NCBI GenBank assembly: GCA_963801715.1
Contig: CAWDGB010000002.1
Coordinates: 342,051 to 406,050 of the forward strand
DNA length: 64,000 nucleotides
Direction of reading: 5' to 3'
From: CAVVJA01 sp963801715
GTDB lineage: Bacteria > Actinomycetota > Actinomycetes > Mycobacteriales > Jatrophihabitantaceae
Each line of letters starts with the position of its first letter. Within the stretch, counting starts at the first letter, position 1. The notes below the pieces were generated by a model. The model made no database searches, was not told where the DNA came from, and saw nothing but the letters and a program-made list of their open reading frames with translations. Of this stretch, positions 8,527 to 18,500 are shown piece by piece. Made by a program: the position numbers and the translations under genes.

Positions 8527-9954
8527 ATGACCGAGAGCAACCACGCCGACGCCCCGCAGCCGGAGCGGCCGGCCGAGTTTCCGCTGCAGTCTGACCAACC
8601 TACCGGGCAGGCCCCCCGGACCGACGTTCCATCCGAACCCGCCTTCTCTTCGCCCGACCAGCCTCCGTCCGCCGAGCAGCCGTCCTACCCGCAGGCGTCG
8701 GGCTACTCATCGGCTCCGGACTACTCGGCGTCCGAGGCGGGTCACCCCTACGCCGGCTATCAGCAGCCCAGCTTCCACACCGAGCCACTCCCCCCGTCCT
8801 CGCCGGCATTCGGTCCATACGCGCCGCCGGCGACGAAACCGCCGAAACACCGCCAGATGCGCACGATCTTCGTCGCCGCCGTCACAGCCGCCCTAGTCGG
8901 GGCCGGCGTGGGCGCGGGCACCGTCGCTCTCGTTGACGACAACAACAGCAATGGCACCGTTGTCTCGAGCCTGAGCACTACGACCGCGAGCGCGCCGGTC
9001 AACGCCAAGACGGACGGAACGGTCGCCGGGGCCGCCGCGAAGATCCAGCCCAGCGTCGTCACCATCTCGGTATCGGGGTCGCAGGAATCCGGTACCGGAA
9101 CCGGCGTCGTCATCCGCAGCGACGGCTACATCCTGACCAACAACCACGTCGTGTCCGTCGCTGGGAATGGTGGCAGCATCCAGGTCCTCACCGACGACGG
9201 TCAGCAGGCAACCGCCAAGATCATCGGCACGGACGAGCCGGACGACCTCGCCGTCATCAAGGTGGACGGACTGTCCAACCTGACCGCGGCTACGTTCGCC
9301 AAGTCCAGCAACCTGGTCGTGGGCCAGGCCGTCGTTGCGGTCGGCGCACCGCTCGGCCTGTCGAACACTGTCACCTCGGGCATCGTGAGCAATACCGCGC
9401 GGCCGGTGCGTGCCGGGGACAATGACCAGTCGGTGTTCAACGCCGTGCAGACCGACGCGGCGATCAACCCTGGCAACTCCGGCGGACCCCTCGTCGACCT
9501 CAACGGCAACGTCGTCGGCATCAATGCCGCGATCGCCACGGCCAACTCGGGTGGCCTGCAAATTCCGGGTCAGAGCCAGCAGTCCGGCAGCATCGGTATC
9601 GGATTCGCAATCCCGTCCGACGAGGCCAGCCGCATCGCGAACGAGCTGATCAGCACCGGCAAGGCCACCCACGCCGTGATCGGCGTCCAGGTCAACGCGT
9701 CGAGCAACGGTCAGTCGACGAACAGCACGCTGGGAGCGTCGCTCAGCAGCGTGCAGAGCGGCACCCCGGCGGCGAAAGCCGGCTTGCGAGCCGGTGACGT
9801 GATCACCAAGGTCGGTCAGCAGCGCATCGAAGATGCCGACGGGCTGATCGCCGCCGTTCGGTCACACGCTCCGAACGACAAGGTGACGCTCACCTACACC
9901 CGAGACGGCAAGACCAACACGGTCGAGGTGACCCTCGGCTCCTCCACCAACTGA
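8527..9954 (+). CDS. HtrA/DegP-type serine protease with PDZ domain
   Basis: A 475-residue membrane-anchored protease. It starts with about 110 cytoplasmic residues rich in Pro, Ser, Gln and Tyr, then one membrane segment (about 113-137), a trypsin-like domain and a C-terminal PDZ domain (GTPAAKAGLRAGDVITKV). The catalytic triad is visible: His207 in TNNHVV, Asp240 in DDLAVIKV, Ser318 in GNSGGPL. It degrades or refolds damaged exported proteins at the outer membrane face. ATG 8527 is preferred; ATG 8515 would add four residues and neither has a strong ribosome site. A perfect terminator follows at 9995-10034. Confidence 0.92.
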   Translation: MTESNHADAPQPERPAEFPLQSDQPTGQAPRTDVPSEPAFSSPDQPPSAEQPSYPQASGYSSAPDYSASEAGHPYAGYQQPSFHTEPLPPSSPAFGPYAPPATKPPKHRQMRTIFVAAVTAALVGAGVGAGTVALVDDNNSNGTVVSSLSTTTASAPVNAKTDGTVAGAAAKIQPSVVTISVSGSQESGTGTGVVIRSDGYILTNNHVVSVAGNGGSIQVLTDDGQQATAKIIGTDEPDDLAVIKVDGLSNLTAATFAKSSNLVVGQAVVAVGAPLGLSNTVTSGIVSNTARPVRAGDNDQSVFNAVQTDAAINPGNSGGPLVDLNGNVVGINAAIATANSGGLQIPGQSQQSGSIGIGFAIPSDEASRIANELISTGKATHAVIGVQVNASSNGQSTNSTLGASLSSVQSGTPAAKAGLRAGDVITKVGQQRIEDADGLIAAVRSHAPNDKVTLTYTRDGKTNTVEVTLGSSTN

Positions 9955-9994
9955 CGCTCGACTCCTCCACCAACTGGCTTGGAGGTCCTTGACC

Positions 9995-10034
9995 CACACC
10001 GCGTGGCGCTGAGATCTGTCCGCCACGCGGTGTG
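9995..10034 (+). terminator. Rho-independent terminator after the HtrA gene
   Basis: A perfect 14-bp inverted repeat (CACACCGCGTGGCG at 9995-10008 and its complement at 10021-10034) with a 12-base loop, followed by TCTTTGTC. It begins 40 bases after the protease stop codon and ends 28 bases before the next start, so it separates the two plus-strand genes. Confidence 0.85.
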
Positions 10035-10062
10035 TCTTTGTCGCCTGTGCACACTGAGGCCC

Positions 10063-11856
10063 ATGTCGACGCACGAAGTCGAGAACGTGCCACCGCCGTT
10101 GCCGGACGTGAACCGGTTCACGACGGACGCGCTCCTGATGACAGCGGGCTTCGAGCCGGGCGAGGCCCAGCAATTGGATCAACTTGGCGCCCAGGCGGGG
10201 ACGGCGCAGGCCGCAGAGTGGGGACGGCTCGCGAACAGCTACCCACCCGAGCTGCGCACGCATGACCGGTTCGGCCACCGCATCGACGAGGTCGAGTTCC
10301 ATCCCGCCTGGCACGAACTGCTGCGAGTAGCGGTGGGGCACGGGCTGCACGCCACGCCCTGGACCCGCGGCCGGCACGTTGTGCGCGCTACTGGGTTCTA
10401 CCTGTGGTCTCAAGTCGAGGCCGGTCACGGTTGCCCGATCTCGATGACCTACTCGGTGCTGCCCGCCCTCCGGCATGCGCCTGACCTGGCCGCCGAATTC
10501 GAGGCCGGGCTCACTTCGACGACCTACGACCCTGGGTTGCGCCCGCCACTCACCAAATCCGGGCTGCTCGCCGGCATGGCGATGACCGAGAAGCAAGGCG
10601 GCTCCGACGTCCGGTCGAATACCACCCGAGCCGTGCCGGCCGATGGCCACTACCTCCTCACCGGGCACAAATGGTTCTGCTCAGCGCCGATGTGCGACCT
10701 GTTCCTCGTGCTCGCCCAAGCACCCGGTGGCCTGTCGTGCTTCCTGGTGCCACGGGTGCTATCCGACGGCGCGCGCAATCCATTCGCGATCCAACGGCTC
10801 AAGGACAAGCTCGGCAACCGATCCAATGCCTCGGCAGAGATCGAGTTCGACGGAACCCACGGCTACCTCGTCGGAGACGTCGGCGACGGCCTGCGCACGA
10901 TCCTCGACATGGTCACCATGACCCGCCTGGACTGCGTCATCGGCAGTGCGGCCGGGCAACGAGCCGCCGTCGTGCAAGCCGTGCACCATGCGCGGCATCG
11001 GCGCGCGTTCGGGTCCGGGCTGATCGACGCGCCTCTCATGCGAGAGGTGCTGGCCGATCTCTGCGTGGAATCGGCCGCGGCAACAGCGCTGTTCGTCCGG
11101 CTGGCCCGAACGGTTGACGACGACGAGCGGGCGTTGGCCCGACTGGCCGTTCCAGCGGCGAAGTTCTGGGTGTGCAAGCGCACGGTAACGGTCGTCGCCG
11201 AGGCCCTCGAATGCCTCGGCGGCAACGGGTACGTGGAGGAGAGCGGGCTGCCCCGCCTCTACCGGGAATCACCGCTGAACTCGATTTGGGAGGGCTCCGG
11301 CAACGTCATCGCGCTCGACGTGGTCCGCGCGGCCACCCGGGAACCAGCGTCGGTCGCGGCCTTGCTGGCCGAGCTGGCGACAACGGCCGGCGCCGACCGG
11401 GCGCTCGATGGGACCGTATCGCAGCTGACTTCGCAGCTGGCCGGCTTGGGGCAGGATCCGGGCGCTGATCAACGCGGTGCTCGGCAGCTGTCCGGATTGT
11501 TGGCCAGGTGTCTAGCTGGTTCGCTTCTCGTCCGTCACGCACCGGGCCTCGCCGGCCGGTTCCTGGCCGGCCTCACCGAGCCGTCGGCCGCGCTCGGCGC
11601 CCGTCCGGGTCCGGGAACGGACATCGCGCTCGCGAGCGATTCCCGAGACTTAGAGCCGGTCCGCCTCAGCGGGGCGGCCCTCGGCGGGCGCCGCCATGAC
11701 TTCGAGGTCAGCGTCGGACGATGCCTCGCCGGGCTGGTTGGCGTCGGCGATGGGAGCCGCAGCCCCCTCGTCCGCGCTGTCGGTCTCCTCGTCGGTCGAG
11801 CTCGGCCGACGGATCGTGACCTTCCCGGACTCCAGATCGATGCGCTTGCCACCTGA
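10063..11856 (+). CDS. Acyl-CoA dehydrogenase, AidB-like
   Basis: A flavoprotein of the acyl-CoA dehydrogenase superfamily most like AidB (alkylation-response) proteins, shown by GMAMTEKQGGSDVRSNTTRA around residue 168 and the C-terminal domain motif CLGGNGYVEESGLPRLYRES. It binds FAD and may oxidise acyl-CoA or, as in AidB, bind DNA; the substrate is unknown. ATG 10063 is chosen because family similarity begins there; upstream in-frame codons lie in the terminator. The frame runs to 11856, giving 597 residues, but about the last 70 codons lie antisense to the DUF6191 gene and have no family look. The natural end is probably near 11640-11652, where a +1 frame meets TAG. Confidence 0.85.
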   Translation: MSTHEVENVPPPLPDVNRFTTDALLMTAGFEPGEAQQLDQLGAQAGTAQAAEWGRLANSYPPELRTHDRFGHRIDEVEFHPAWHELLRVAVGHGLHATPWTRGRHVVRATGFYLWSQVEAGHGCPISMTYSVLPALRHAPDLAAEFEAGLTSTTYDPGLRPPLTKSGLLAGMAMTEKQGGSDVRSNTTRAVPADGHYLLTGHKWFCSAPMCDLFLVLAQAPGGLSCFLVPRVLSDGARNPFAIQRLKDKLGNRSNASAEIEFDGTHGYLVGDVGDGLRTILDMVTMTRLDCVIGSAAGQRAAVVQAVHHARHRRAFGSGLIDAPLMREVLADLCVESAAATALFVRLARTVDDDERALARLAVPAAKFWVCKRTVTVVAEALECLGGNGYVEESGLPRLYRESPLNSIWEGSGNVIALDVVRAATREPASVAALLAELATTAGADRALDGTVSQLTSQLAGLGQDPGADQRGARQLSGLLARCLAGSLLVRHAPGLAGRFLAGLTEPSAALGARPGPGTDIALASDSRDLEPVRLSGAALGGRRHDFEVSVGRCLAGLVGVGDGSRSPLVRAVGLLVGRARPTDRDLPGLQIDALAT

Positions 11857-11958
11857 CGCGTCGCCGATCTGCTGGCGGGTGGACTGGAGCCGGCGCTTCT
11901 CCTCGTCCATGTGACGTTTGCCCGGATTGAAGAGCGTGTCCAGGCCCCACTGCGTCAT
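11650..11958 (-). CDS. Small DUF6191-type actinobacterial protein
   Basis: A 102-residue, highly charged protein. The N-terminal half (LFNPGKRHMDEEKRRL, then GKRIDLESGKVTIRRP) has the pattern of the DUF6191 family of small actinobacterial proteins; the second half is an acidic, Ala-rich tail with no motif. No membrane segment or signal peptide. Function is unknown. Its 3' part overlaps the end of the convergent acyl-CoA dehydrogenase frame by about 200 bases, which suggests that one of the two termini is not real. Confidence 0.65.
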   Translation of the reverse strand: MTQWGLDTLFNPGKRHMDEEKRRLQSTRQQIGDASGGKRIDLESGKVTIRRPSSTDEETDSADEGAAAPIADANQPGEASSDADLEVMAAPAEGRPAEADRL

Positions 11959-12028
11959 GCCTTCAGGTTACGTCTCGCTGACGGGCTCGGGTATGGGCTG
12001 ACGGGCTGGCGGGCGAGTTCTCTCGCCT

Positions 12029-12076
12029 GATGATCTTGGACTTACCGATACCCCAGGGCAATAGTCCGTAGATCAC
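12029..12076. repeat. Degenerate palindromic repeat, copy 1
   Basis: A left arm containing GATCTTGGACTTA (12032-12044) faces a right arm TAGTCCGTAGATC (12062-12074) that is its near complement, with about 17 bases between. The left arm is shared with a better-preserved copy at 30960-31006. The element lies in the 162-base gap between the DUF6191 gene and the YdcF-like gene. It looks like a REP-type intergenic palindrome; the rest of this gap shows nothing else. Confidence 0.6.
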
Positions 12077-12120
12077 GACTGAGGACGCGTGATCAACGTG
12101 CAACAGGATAGGAGTCGCGC

Positions 12121-12690
12121 TCAGCAGCCCCGGCTGATCGCCGCCTTGAGGTACCCGCCGGTTTGGTAAGCGAACTGATAGGCCCAGTCCAGCAGCGAGA
12201 TGTGCGCTCGCGCGGCGACCACTTCCAGCGTGCCGTCGAAGCACCGCCGGATGATCATCCTCGCCCGCGATACGTGGTAGGTCGAGGTGACCACGATGAT
12301 CGTATTCCAGTGCTGCGCCGCGGCTAGCCGTCGAATGTGCTGCGCCTCACCTTGCGTGGTTGCCGGGTTAGGGGTGAAGCAGGTAACCGACACTCCGGCT
12401 GGGGGAGCTTCACAAACCTGGCGGGCCTGCCGCTGCTTAGGTGAGTTGAGCGAGATGACGAGGTTGCTGGCATAACCTTGATTGATCAATGTGAGGCCGG
12501 TCTCCAGCCGGCCATCCTTCGTGGGCGGACCGAGCACGACGACGGCATCGGCGCGAGTCGCGCGGTTGACCGTGGGGTCGACGACGATCAGATAGCAGGC
12601 GACGAGCCAGGCGACCACGATCACCCCGGTGGCGAGCAGTCCGCCGCGTAACCATCGACGGCGCACTACGCCACGAACCCCCCGGCTCAT
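12121..12690 (-). CDS. YdcF/SanA/ElyC family (DUF218) membrane protein
   Basis: A 189-residue protein with one N-terminal membrane anchor (GGLLATGVIVVAWLVACYLIVV, about residues 15-36) and an extracytoplasmic DUF218 domain: ADAVVVLGPPTKDGRLETGL, then GYASNLVIS and the STYHVSRARMIIRR motif conserved in SanA/YdcF/ElyC. The family is tied to envelope biogenesis and vancomycin resistance, but no reaction is agreed. Start ATG 12690 is chosen because upstream codons run through the promoter of the divergent glycosylase gene. Divergent to the Fpg/Nei gene with 65 bases between. Confidence 0.8.
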   Translation of the reverse strand: MSRGVRGVVRRRWLRGGLLATGVIVVAWLVACYLIVVDPTVNRATRADAVVVLGPPTKDGRLETGLTLINQGYASNLVISLNSPKQRQARQVCEAPPAGVSVTCFTPNPATTQGEAQHIRRLAAAQHWNTIIVVTSTYHVSRARMIIRRCFDGTLEVVAARAHISLLDWAYQFAYQTGGYLKAAISRGC

Positions 12691-12755
12691 CAAGAACAGC
12701 GTAAAGGGGGAGCAGCGAACCGTCCGTTCGTCGCCGCGACCCGTACCCTCGACCT

Positions 12756-13628
12756 GTGCCTGAACTACCGGAAGTCGAAGCGCTCGCCGCATTTCTCCGT
12801 GAGCGGGCAGTAGGACGGGTTGTTGCTCGCGTCGACGTCGCGGCGTTCAGCGCGGTCAAGACGTTCGACCCGCCGGTGTCGGCGTTATTCGGGCTGACCG
12901 TGACCGGAGTGGGCCGCCACGGCAAGTTCTTGGACCTTGACGTCGATGGGCTGCATCTGATCGTGCACTTGGCCCGGGCCGGCTGGCTACAGTGGCGCGA
13001 CAACGTGCCCCCAGCGCCGCCACGGCCGGGCAAGGGTCCGCTCGCGCTACGCCTGCATCTTGCTCCCGAGTTCGACGGCGGCCCGGAGAGCGGCTTCGAC
13101 CTCACCGAGGCAGGCACGCAGAAGCGGCTCGCCGTGTATGTGGTTCGGGATCCCGCCGAGGTGCCCGGGATCGCCCGCCTCGGTCCGGACGCGCTCGCGA
13201 TTGACGTCGGCCAGCTCCGCGACTTGCTACGCGGTCAGCGGGCCCAGATCAAAGGTGCCTTGACCGATCAGGCCGTGATCGCGGGGATCGGGAATGCCTA
13301 CTCCGACGAGATCCTGCACACGGCTCGCATGTCCCCGTTCAAGCTCGCCGCCAACCTCACCGACGAAGAGATTGAACGCCTGCACGCCGCGATGGGCACC
13401 GTGCTCCGCGACGCGGTCGAACGCTCCGTAGGTCAGCGCGCCGCGACTCTCAAGGGAGAGAAGCGCAGCGGTTTGAAGGTTCACGCCCGAGCCGGCCTGC
13501 CCTGCCCGGTCTGCGGAGACACCGTCCGTGAGGTGTCCTTTGCCGACAAATCGTTCCAATACTGCCCGACCTGCCAGACGGAGGGGCGCGAACTCGCCGA
13601 CCGACGACTGTCCAAACTACTCAAATGA
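12756..13628 (+). CDS. Fpg/Nei family DNA glycosylase
   Basis: A 290-residue base-excision repair glycosylase/AP lyase. It starts with GTG and the diagnostic PELPEVE; Pro2 is the Schiff-base nucleophile and Glu3 the catalytic acid. Lys57 lies in GRHGKFLDL. The helix-two-turn-helix is at about 185-205 (IAGIGNAYSDEILHTARMSP), and a C-terminal zinc finger has the spacing C-x2-C-x16-C-x2-C (CPVC to CPTC). It removes oxidised bases such as 8-oxoG or oxidised pyrimidines; which of Fpg or Nei cannot be decided from the motifs alone. The rhodanese gene starts 7 bases after its stop, so they may be co-transcribed. Confidence 0.92.
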   Translation: MPELPEVEALAAFLRERAVGRVVARVDVAAFSAVKTFDPPVSALFGLTVTGVGRHGKFLDLDVDGLHLIVHLARAGWLQWRDNVPPAPPRPGKGPLALRLHLAPEFDGGPESGFDLTEAGTQKRLAVYVVRDPAEVPGIARLGPDALAIDVGQLRDLLRGQRAQIKGALTDQAVIAGIGNAYSDEILHTARMSPFKLAANLTDEEIERLHAAMGTVLRDAVERSVGQRAATLKGEKRSGLKVHARAGLPCPVCGDTVREVSFADKSFQYCPTCQTEGRELADRRLSKLLK

Positions 13629-13635
13629 GCGATCA

Positions 13636-13986
13636 ATGATGATGTTCGACGTGCGATCGGTGTCGGTCGCGGACCTCGACCGCGAGCCGCCTGACACGGT
13701 GTTGCTTGACGTCCGAGAAGACGAGGAATGGGTCGCCGGGCACGCCGCCGAGGCGATCCATGTTCCGCTCAGCCAACTCCCGGCCGGCCTGGCCGACTCG
13801 GGGGCGCTCGACGGGACCGGCCGCATCGTCGTGGTCTGCCGCGTCGGTGCCCGGTCGGCTCAGGTGGCCGCCTGGCTCAGCCGCCAGGGCTACGACGCGG
13901 TCAACCTGACCGGTGGGATGGAGGCGTGGGCGCAGTCCGGTCGCTCGATCGTCGGGCCCGATGGCACCATCGGCATGATCATCTGA
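13636..13986 (+). CDS. Single-domain rhodanese-like protein
   Basis: A 116-residue cytoplasmic protein made of one rhodanese domain. The active-site loop CRVGARSAQ holds the catalytic Cys near residue 71, and the N-terminal LLDVREDEEWVAGH and C-terminal LTGGMEAWAQSG motifs are standard. It would carry sulfane sulfur as a Cys persulfide. Three adjacent ATG codons (13636, 13639, 13642) precede the domain; the first is used here and the choice changes only one or two residues. Confidence 0.9.
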   Translation: MMMFDVRSVSVADLDREPPDTVLLDVREDEEWVAGHAAEAIHVPLSQLPAGLADSGALDGTGRIVVVCRVGARSAQVAAWLSRQGYDAVNLTGGMEAWAQSGRSIVGPDGTIGMII

Positions 13987-14038
13987 CCGCCCGCAGCGTC
14001 GGCGACCAGCCAAACCGGATGCGGCACGATAGGAAGAT

Positions 14039-14989
14039 GTGAGACCGGAACACCGCCGGACCACGCCGACTCCTCGCACTGCACCACCCCGACCGCTGGT
14101 GGCCGCGCACCGCGGCGCATCCGGGCTCGTCGCCGAACACACCGAGCTTGCCTACCAGGCCGCCATCGAGGCCGGCGCCGACGCTCTCGAATGCGATGTG
14201 CGGCTGACGCAGGACGGACACCTCGTCTGCGTGCACGACCGCACCGTCAACCGCACTTCGGACGGTGCGGGCCCAGTCAGCGAGATGGACCTAGCTCGGC
14301 TGGACGCGCTCGACTTCTCCTCGTGGTACGACGCTGAATCATTGTCCGCCGAATGGCCCGACGCGGCCGACCGCACGCTGCGCGACGAGCCGTACCTCGC
14401 CGGAGTAGCACCGGACCGGCACACGGCGGGTGGCGTGCTCAGATTGGAGACGTTGCTCGGGCTCGTCAAGGATGTCAGCCGCGAGGTGCGCCTGCTGGTC
14501 GAGACGAAGCATCCGACCAGGTACGCCGGGCTGGTCGAGAAGGAGCTGGTCCGCGTACTCCGGCGATTTGGCTGGGCGGGTCGGCCGTTGGAGGTGACCG
14601 AGCGCGCGTCCGCGCGCCGTCGCCCGTCCCACGTGGACGGGCGGGTCAGCGTGATGAGCTTCGCCCCGGTCGCACTGCGGCGAGTGCGGCTGCTCGCCCC
14701 AGAACTTCCAACGGTGCTCCTGATGGATCGGCTCATGCGTGGGCGCCGCGACGGCGGCCTACCGGGCGGCGTAGGCATCGCCGGTCCTGGGCTGGAACTG
14801 CTCGTGGACGACCCTGGATACGTGGCGCGAGCCCACGCGCGCGGCAATCTTGTCTACGTGTGGACCGTCGACAGCTTGGCCGATATCGATTACGTGGTTG
14901 GGCTTGGCGTGGACGCTGTGATCACCAACCGGCCGGCCGATGTGATCCACTGGCTCGACGGACACGGAGGGCAGCGGCGGCTGGTTTAA
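14039..14989 (+). CDS. Glycerophosphodiester phosphodiesterase
   Basis: A 316-residue GDPD-family enzyme that hydrolyses glycerophosphodiesters to glycerol 3-phosphate and an alcohol. The catalytic residues are in AAHRGASGLVAEHTE (His about 22, Arg 23), ECDVRLTQDG (metal-binding Glu and Asp) and CVHDRTVNRTSDG (second catalytic His). A C-terminal VYVWTVDS and ITNRPADV complete the barrel. No signal peptide, so probably cytoplasmic. The start is GTG 14039, preceded by GGAAGA. An insertion of about 30 residues (near 100-130) is usual in actinobacterial members. Confidence 0.9.
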   Translation: MRPEHRRTTPTPRTAPPRPLVAAHRGASGLVAEHTELAYQAAIEAGADALECDVRLTQDGHLVCVHDRTVNRTSDGAGPVSEMDLARLDALDFSSWYDAESLSAEWPDAADRTLRDEPYLAGVAPDRHTAGGVLRLETLLGLVKDVSREVRLLVETKHPTRYAGLVEKELVRVLRRFGWAGRPLEVTERASARRRPSHVDGRVSVMSFAPVALRRVRLLAPELPTVLLMDRLMRGRRDGGLPGGVGIAGPGLELLVDDPGYVARAHARGNLVYVWTVDSLADIDYVVGLGVDAVITNRPADVIHWLDGHGGQRRLV

Positions 14990-15087
14990 GCGCCGGGCAT
15001 TCTGGGCATACTCGCCACGAACCTAGCGACGATGTCGACGGAGGTCGGGCAGGACTGACCAGGCAGGCGGTTAGTTTCGTGGTGTTT

Positions 15088-15531
15088 ATGCACGTCCGAG
15101 CGGTGGCGGCCAGTGCGGCGGAGGTCCGCGCCGGTTTGACAGCCGATCTGGCGGGTCAGGGTCTGCCGGCCGAGGTCACGAACGACGCGGCGCTCGTGGC
15201 CACCGAGCTGATCACAAACGCGATCCGGCACGGCCGGCCGTTACCCCGTGACGAGCTCGCCGTGGCGTGGTCGACCGAGGACGAAGGTGTGCTGATCCGG
15301 GTCACTGACGGCGGCGGCCTGAGCCACCCGAGGCTGATGAGCTCAGGGCCGGAAGACATCAGCGGGCGTGGCCTGGCAATCGTCGACTCGCTCACTTCGA
15401 GCTGGGGGGTCGACATCGATTCCGATCGGGTGACGGTGTGGGCCAAGGTGCCGCGTTCGTCGTCAACAATGCGCGCGAGCGTCGCTCCAGCCGAGGAGGC
15501 CGCAGTCCGCCGGGGCCGCCGGCCAATCTGA
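15088..15531 (+). CDS. RsbW-like anti-sigma/ATP-binding protein (HATPase_c)
   Basis: A 147-residue protein with one GHKL ATPase domain: N-box ATELITNAIRHG near residue 35, G1 box VTDGGG near 74 and GRGLAIVDSL near 95. Streptomyces encodes many such short kinases that act as anti-sigma or anti-anti-sigma regulators; the partner here is unknown. No STAS or sigma-factor gene is adjacent. ATG 15088 is used; in-frame GTGs at 15079 and 15082 are possible. Its stop lies 15 bases from the convergent GDH gene end. Confidence 0.8.
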   Translation: MHVRAVAASAAEVRAGLTADLAGQGLPAEVTNDAALVATELITNAIRHGRPLPRDELAVAWSTEDEGVLIRVTDGGGLSHPRLMSSGPEDISGRGLAIVDSLTSSWGVDIDSDRVTVWAKVPRSSSTMRASVAPAEEAAVRRGRRPI

Positions 15532-15546
15532 CCGCTGACCAGCGAC

Positions 15547-18500
15547 CTACGCCGCAACGCTGCGCATCACTCGCAGGGCCACCGACAGCGTCTCGAGGTC
15601 CACTCGGTCGCGTTGCAATGCGTCGCCGATGATCGACAGCGCCCGGTCGACGCGCTGGGCGTTGCGTTTCTGCCAGGCCGCCACGCGCTCGGTGGCTGGC
15701 TTGCCCGGCTCGGTGCTGGCGAGCACCGACGATGTGATCGCGGACAACGCGGCGTACACGTCGTGCCGCAGGGATGCCCGAGCGAGGGCAGACCACCGGT
15801 CATCTCGGGGCAGCTCGGTGATCTTGGTCAGCAGCACATCGACACTGAACAGCTCGGACAGTGCGAATTGCACCTCGGCCACCTCGTCGGCCGGCCGACC
15901 GCTCTTCCGGGTGATCTCCACGACGTCGAGAAGCTGAAATGCCGTCAGCATCTCGCCAATCCGGGTCGCAAGGTCCCGCGGAAGTCCCTGCTCGACGAAC
16001 CGGTCGACCTCCTTGGCCATGTTGTCGCGTTCGACGCCGCGAAGCAGCTGCGGCACACGCGGCGTCAGGTGCTCGATTGTGGGACCGAAACGCTCGATCT
16101 CACCCGCGACATCGTCGATCGGGAACCGCGCTTCGACCAGCCAGCGGGTGGCTCGGTCGACCAGTCTGCGTAACTCTTGGTAGGCCGCCTTCTGAGCTTC
16201 AATAGGCACCTGATTGTCGAGGGCCTTCAGCTCATCCCATAGCTGCGGCAGCTGGAAGACCTCGCGGGCGACTATGTACGCCCGCGCAATCTGCGCGGCG
16301 TCAGCGCCAGTTTCCTCGGTCGCCCGGTGGACGAACGTCGTGCCGCTGCGGTTGATCATGTTGTTGACGAGCATTGTGGTGATGATCTCCCGCCGCAACG
16401 GGTGCTCGCGTATCTGGTCGCCGAATCGCTCGACGATCAGAGGTGGGAAATAGGAGCACAAGATGCGGTGGAACCACGGCTCATCCGGCAGCGTGGAGTC
16501 CTCGATACGCCGCTTCAGACTGATCTTCGAATAGGCAGACAGGACCGCCACCTCCGGCGAGGTCAGCCCCTCTCCAGCGGCCTCTCGTGCGGCGATCTCC
16601 TTGTTGGACGGGAGGAACTCCAACTGGCGATCCAAGCCGTCAGTCGCCTCCAAGGCCCTCAGGAAGCGGGCGTGCACGTTGACCATCGCAGGCCCCAGCC
16701 GACGGGCCATGCCCAGCAGGAGGTTCACCTCGTAGTTGTCTTGCAGGATCTCCTCGACAACGTCGTCGCGCACCGTCTGCAGCAGCTCATTGCGCTCGTG
16801 CCCGCGTAAGCTGCCCTGCGGCCACGGCCCGATCGAGAAGGATCTTCAGATTCACCTCATGGTCGGACGTGTTGACTCCGGCGGAATTGTCAATGGCGTC
16901 GCTATTGATCCGTCCGCCCGACCGGGCGTACTCGATCCGGCCCAGCTGGGTAAAGCCCAGATTGCCGCCCTCACCGACGACTCGGCAGCGCAATTGGGCG
17001 CCGTCCACCCGAACCGGGTCATTGGCTCGATCGCCGGCCGCAAGCTGCGGCTCGCTGGATGCCTTGACAAACGTGCCGACCCCGCCGTTCCAGAGCAGAT
17101 CGACCGGGGCGAGCAGGATGTGATGGATCAGCTCGTTCGGAGTCATGGTGGTGACGCCGGGCGGCAACCGCAGCGCCTGAGCTACCTCGTCGCTGATCGG
17201 TATGGACTTGAGCGTGCGCGGATAAACGCCACCCCCGGCCGAGATGACGTTGGTGTCATAGTCCGCCCAGCTCGATTGCGGCAGCCGGAACAAGCGATCC
17301 CGCTCGGCGAAGGAGCTCTCGTCGTCCGGGTTCGGGTCGAGGAAGACATGCCGGTGGTCGAAGGCGGCCACCAGCCTGATGTGCCGGGACAGCAGCATCC
17401 CGTTGCCGAAGACGTCACCGGACATATCGCCGATGCCAATGACCGTGAAGTCCTGTTCATCTGTGTTCACGCCGAGTTCTCGGAAGTGGAACTTCACCGA
17501 TTCCCACGCGCCCCGTGCGGTGATTCCCATTGCCTTGTGGTCATAACCACGGGACCCACCGGAAGCAAACGCATCGCTCAGCCAGAAGCCGAAGTCGTTC
17601 GCGATCTCATTGGCGATATCGGAGAACGTCGCCGTACCCTTGTCGGCCGCAACGACCAGGTAAGGATCGTCGCCGTCGTAGCGTCGTGTGTTCGGAGGCG
17701 GTACGACCTGGCGCGTGCCGTCCGAGCCGATGACCAGATTGTCGGTGAGTTCGAGCAGGCAACTGATGAACGCGCGATAGCAGGCCTCTCCTTCGGCGGC
17801 CCAGCCCTCGCGGTCGAGCTGGGGATCGGGCAGTCGCTTGGCTACGAAGCCACCCTTCGCACCCACCGGCACGATCACTGCGTTCTTGACCATTTGTGCC
17901 TTGACCAGCCCCAGTATCTCGGTGCGGAAGTCCTCGCGCCGGTCGGACCAGCGCAGTCCGCCACGGGCGACGGGCCCGTATCGCAGATGGACGCCTTCCA
18001 ACCGTGGCGAATAAACCCAGATCTCGAACCGAGGGTGGGGCTCGGGCAAGTTCGGAATACGGCTGGGATCGAGCTTGAAGGCGAGCATGCTGCGTTGTGA
18101 CTCGGCCGAGTCGACGGTGTCCGAGTTGGCCGGACCCTGGGCACGGTAGGCATTCGTGCGCAAGGTCGCGGTGATGAGGTTCAGCAGCGAGCGAAGGATG
18201 CGGTCCTGGTCGAGGCTCGCCACCGCAGCGAGATCTGACTCAATGGCCTCGACCAGTGACGCGCGCTGACCGTCGTCTCGGCCATCGTCGGTCCGCAGCA
18301 GCACCGGGGGCGTGCCGGCACGAGCCGGATCGAAGCGCGCCTCGAAGAGCTCGATCAATTGACGGGCGATGCCGGGATTCTCGATGAGCGCCTGCTCGAT
18401 GTAACCCTGGCTGAACGTCGTCCCGGCTTGGCGCAGATATTTGGCATAGGCGCGCAATACGTTCGCCTGCCACCAGGTCAGACCGGCGACCAATACCAGA

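Noticed and set aside
16773..16810. Programmed ribosomal frameshift in NAD-GDH
   Set aside because: No slippery heptamer or following pseudoknot is evident, and one inserted base restores the consensus exactly.
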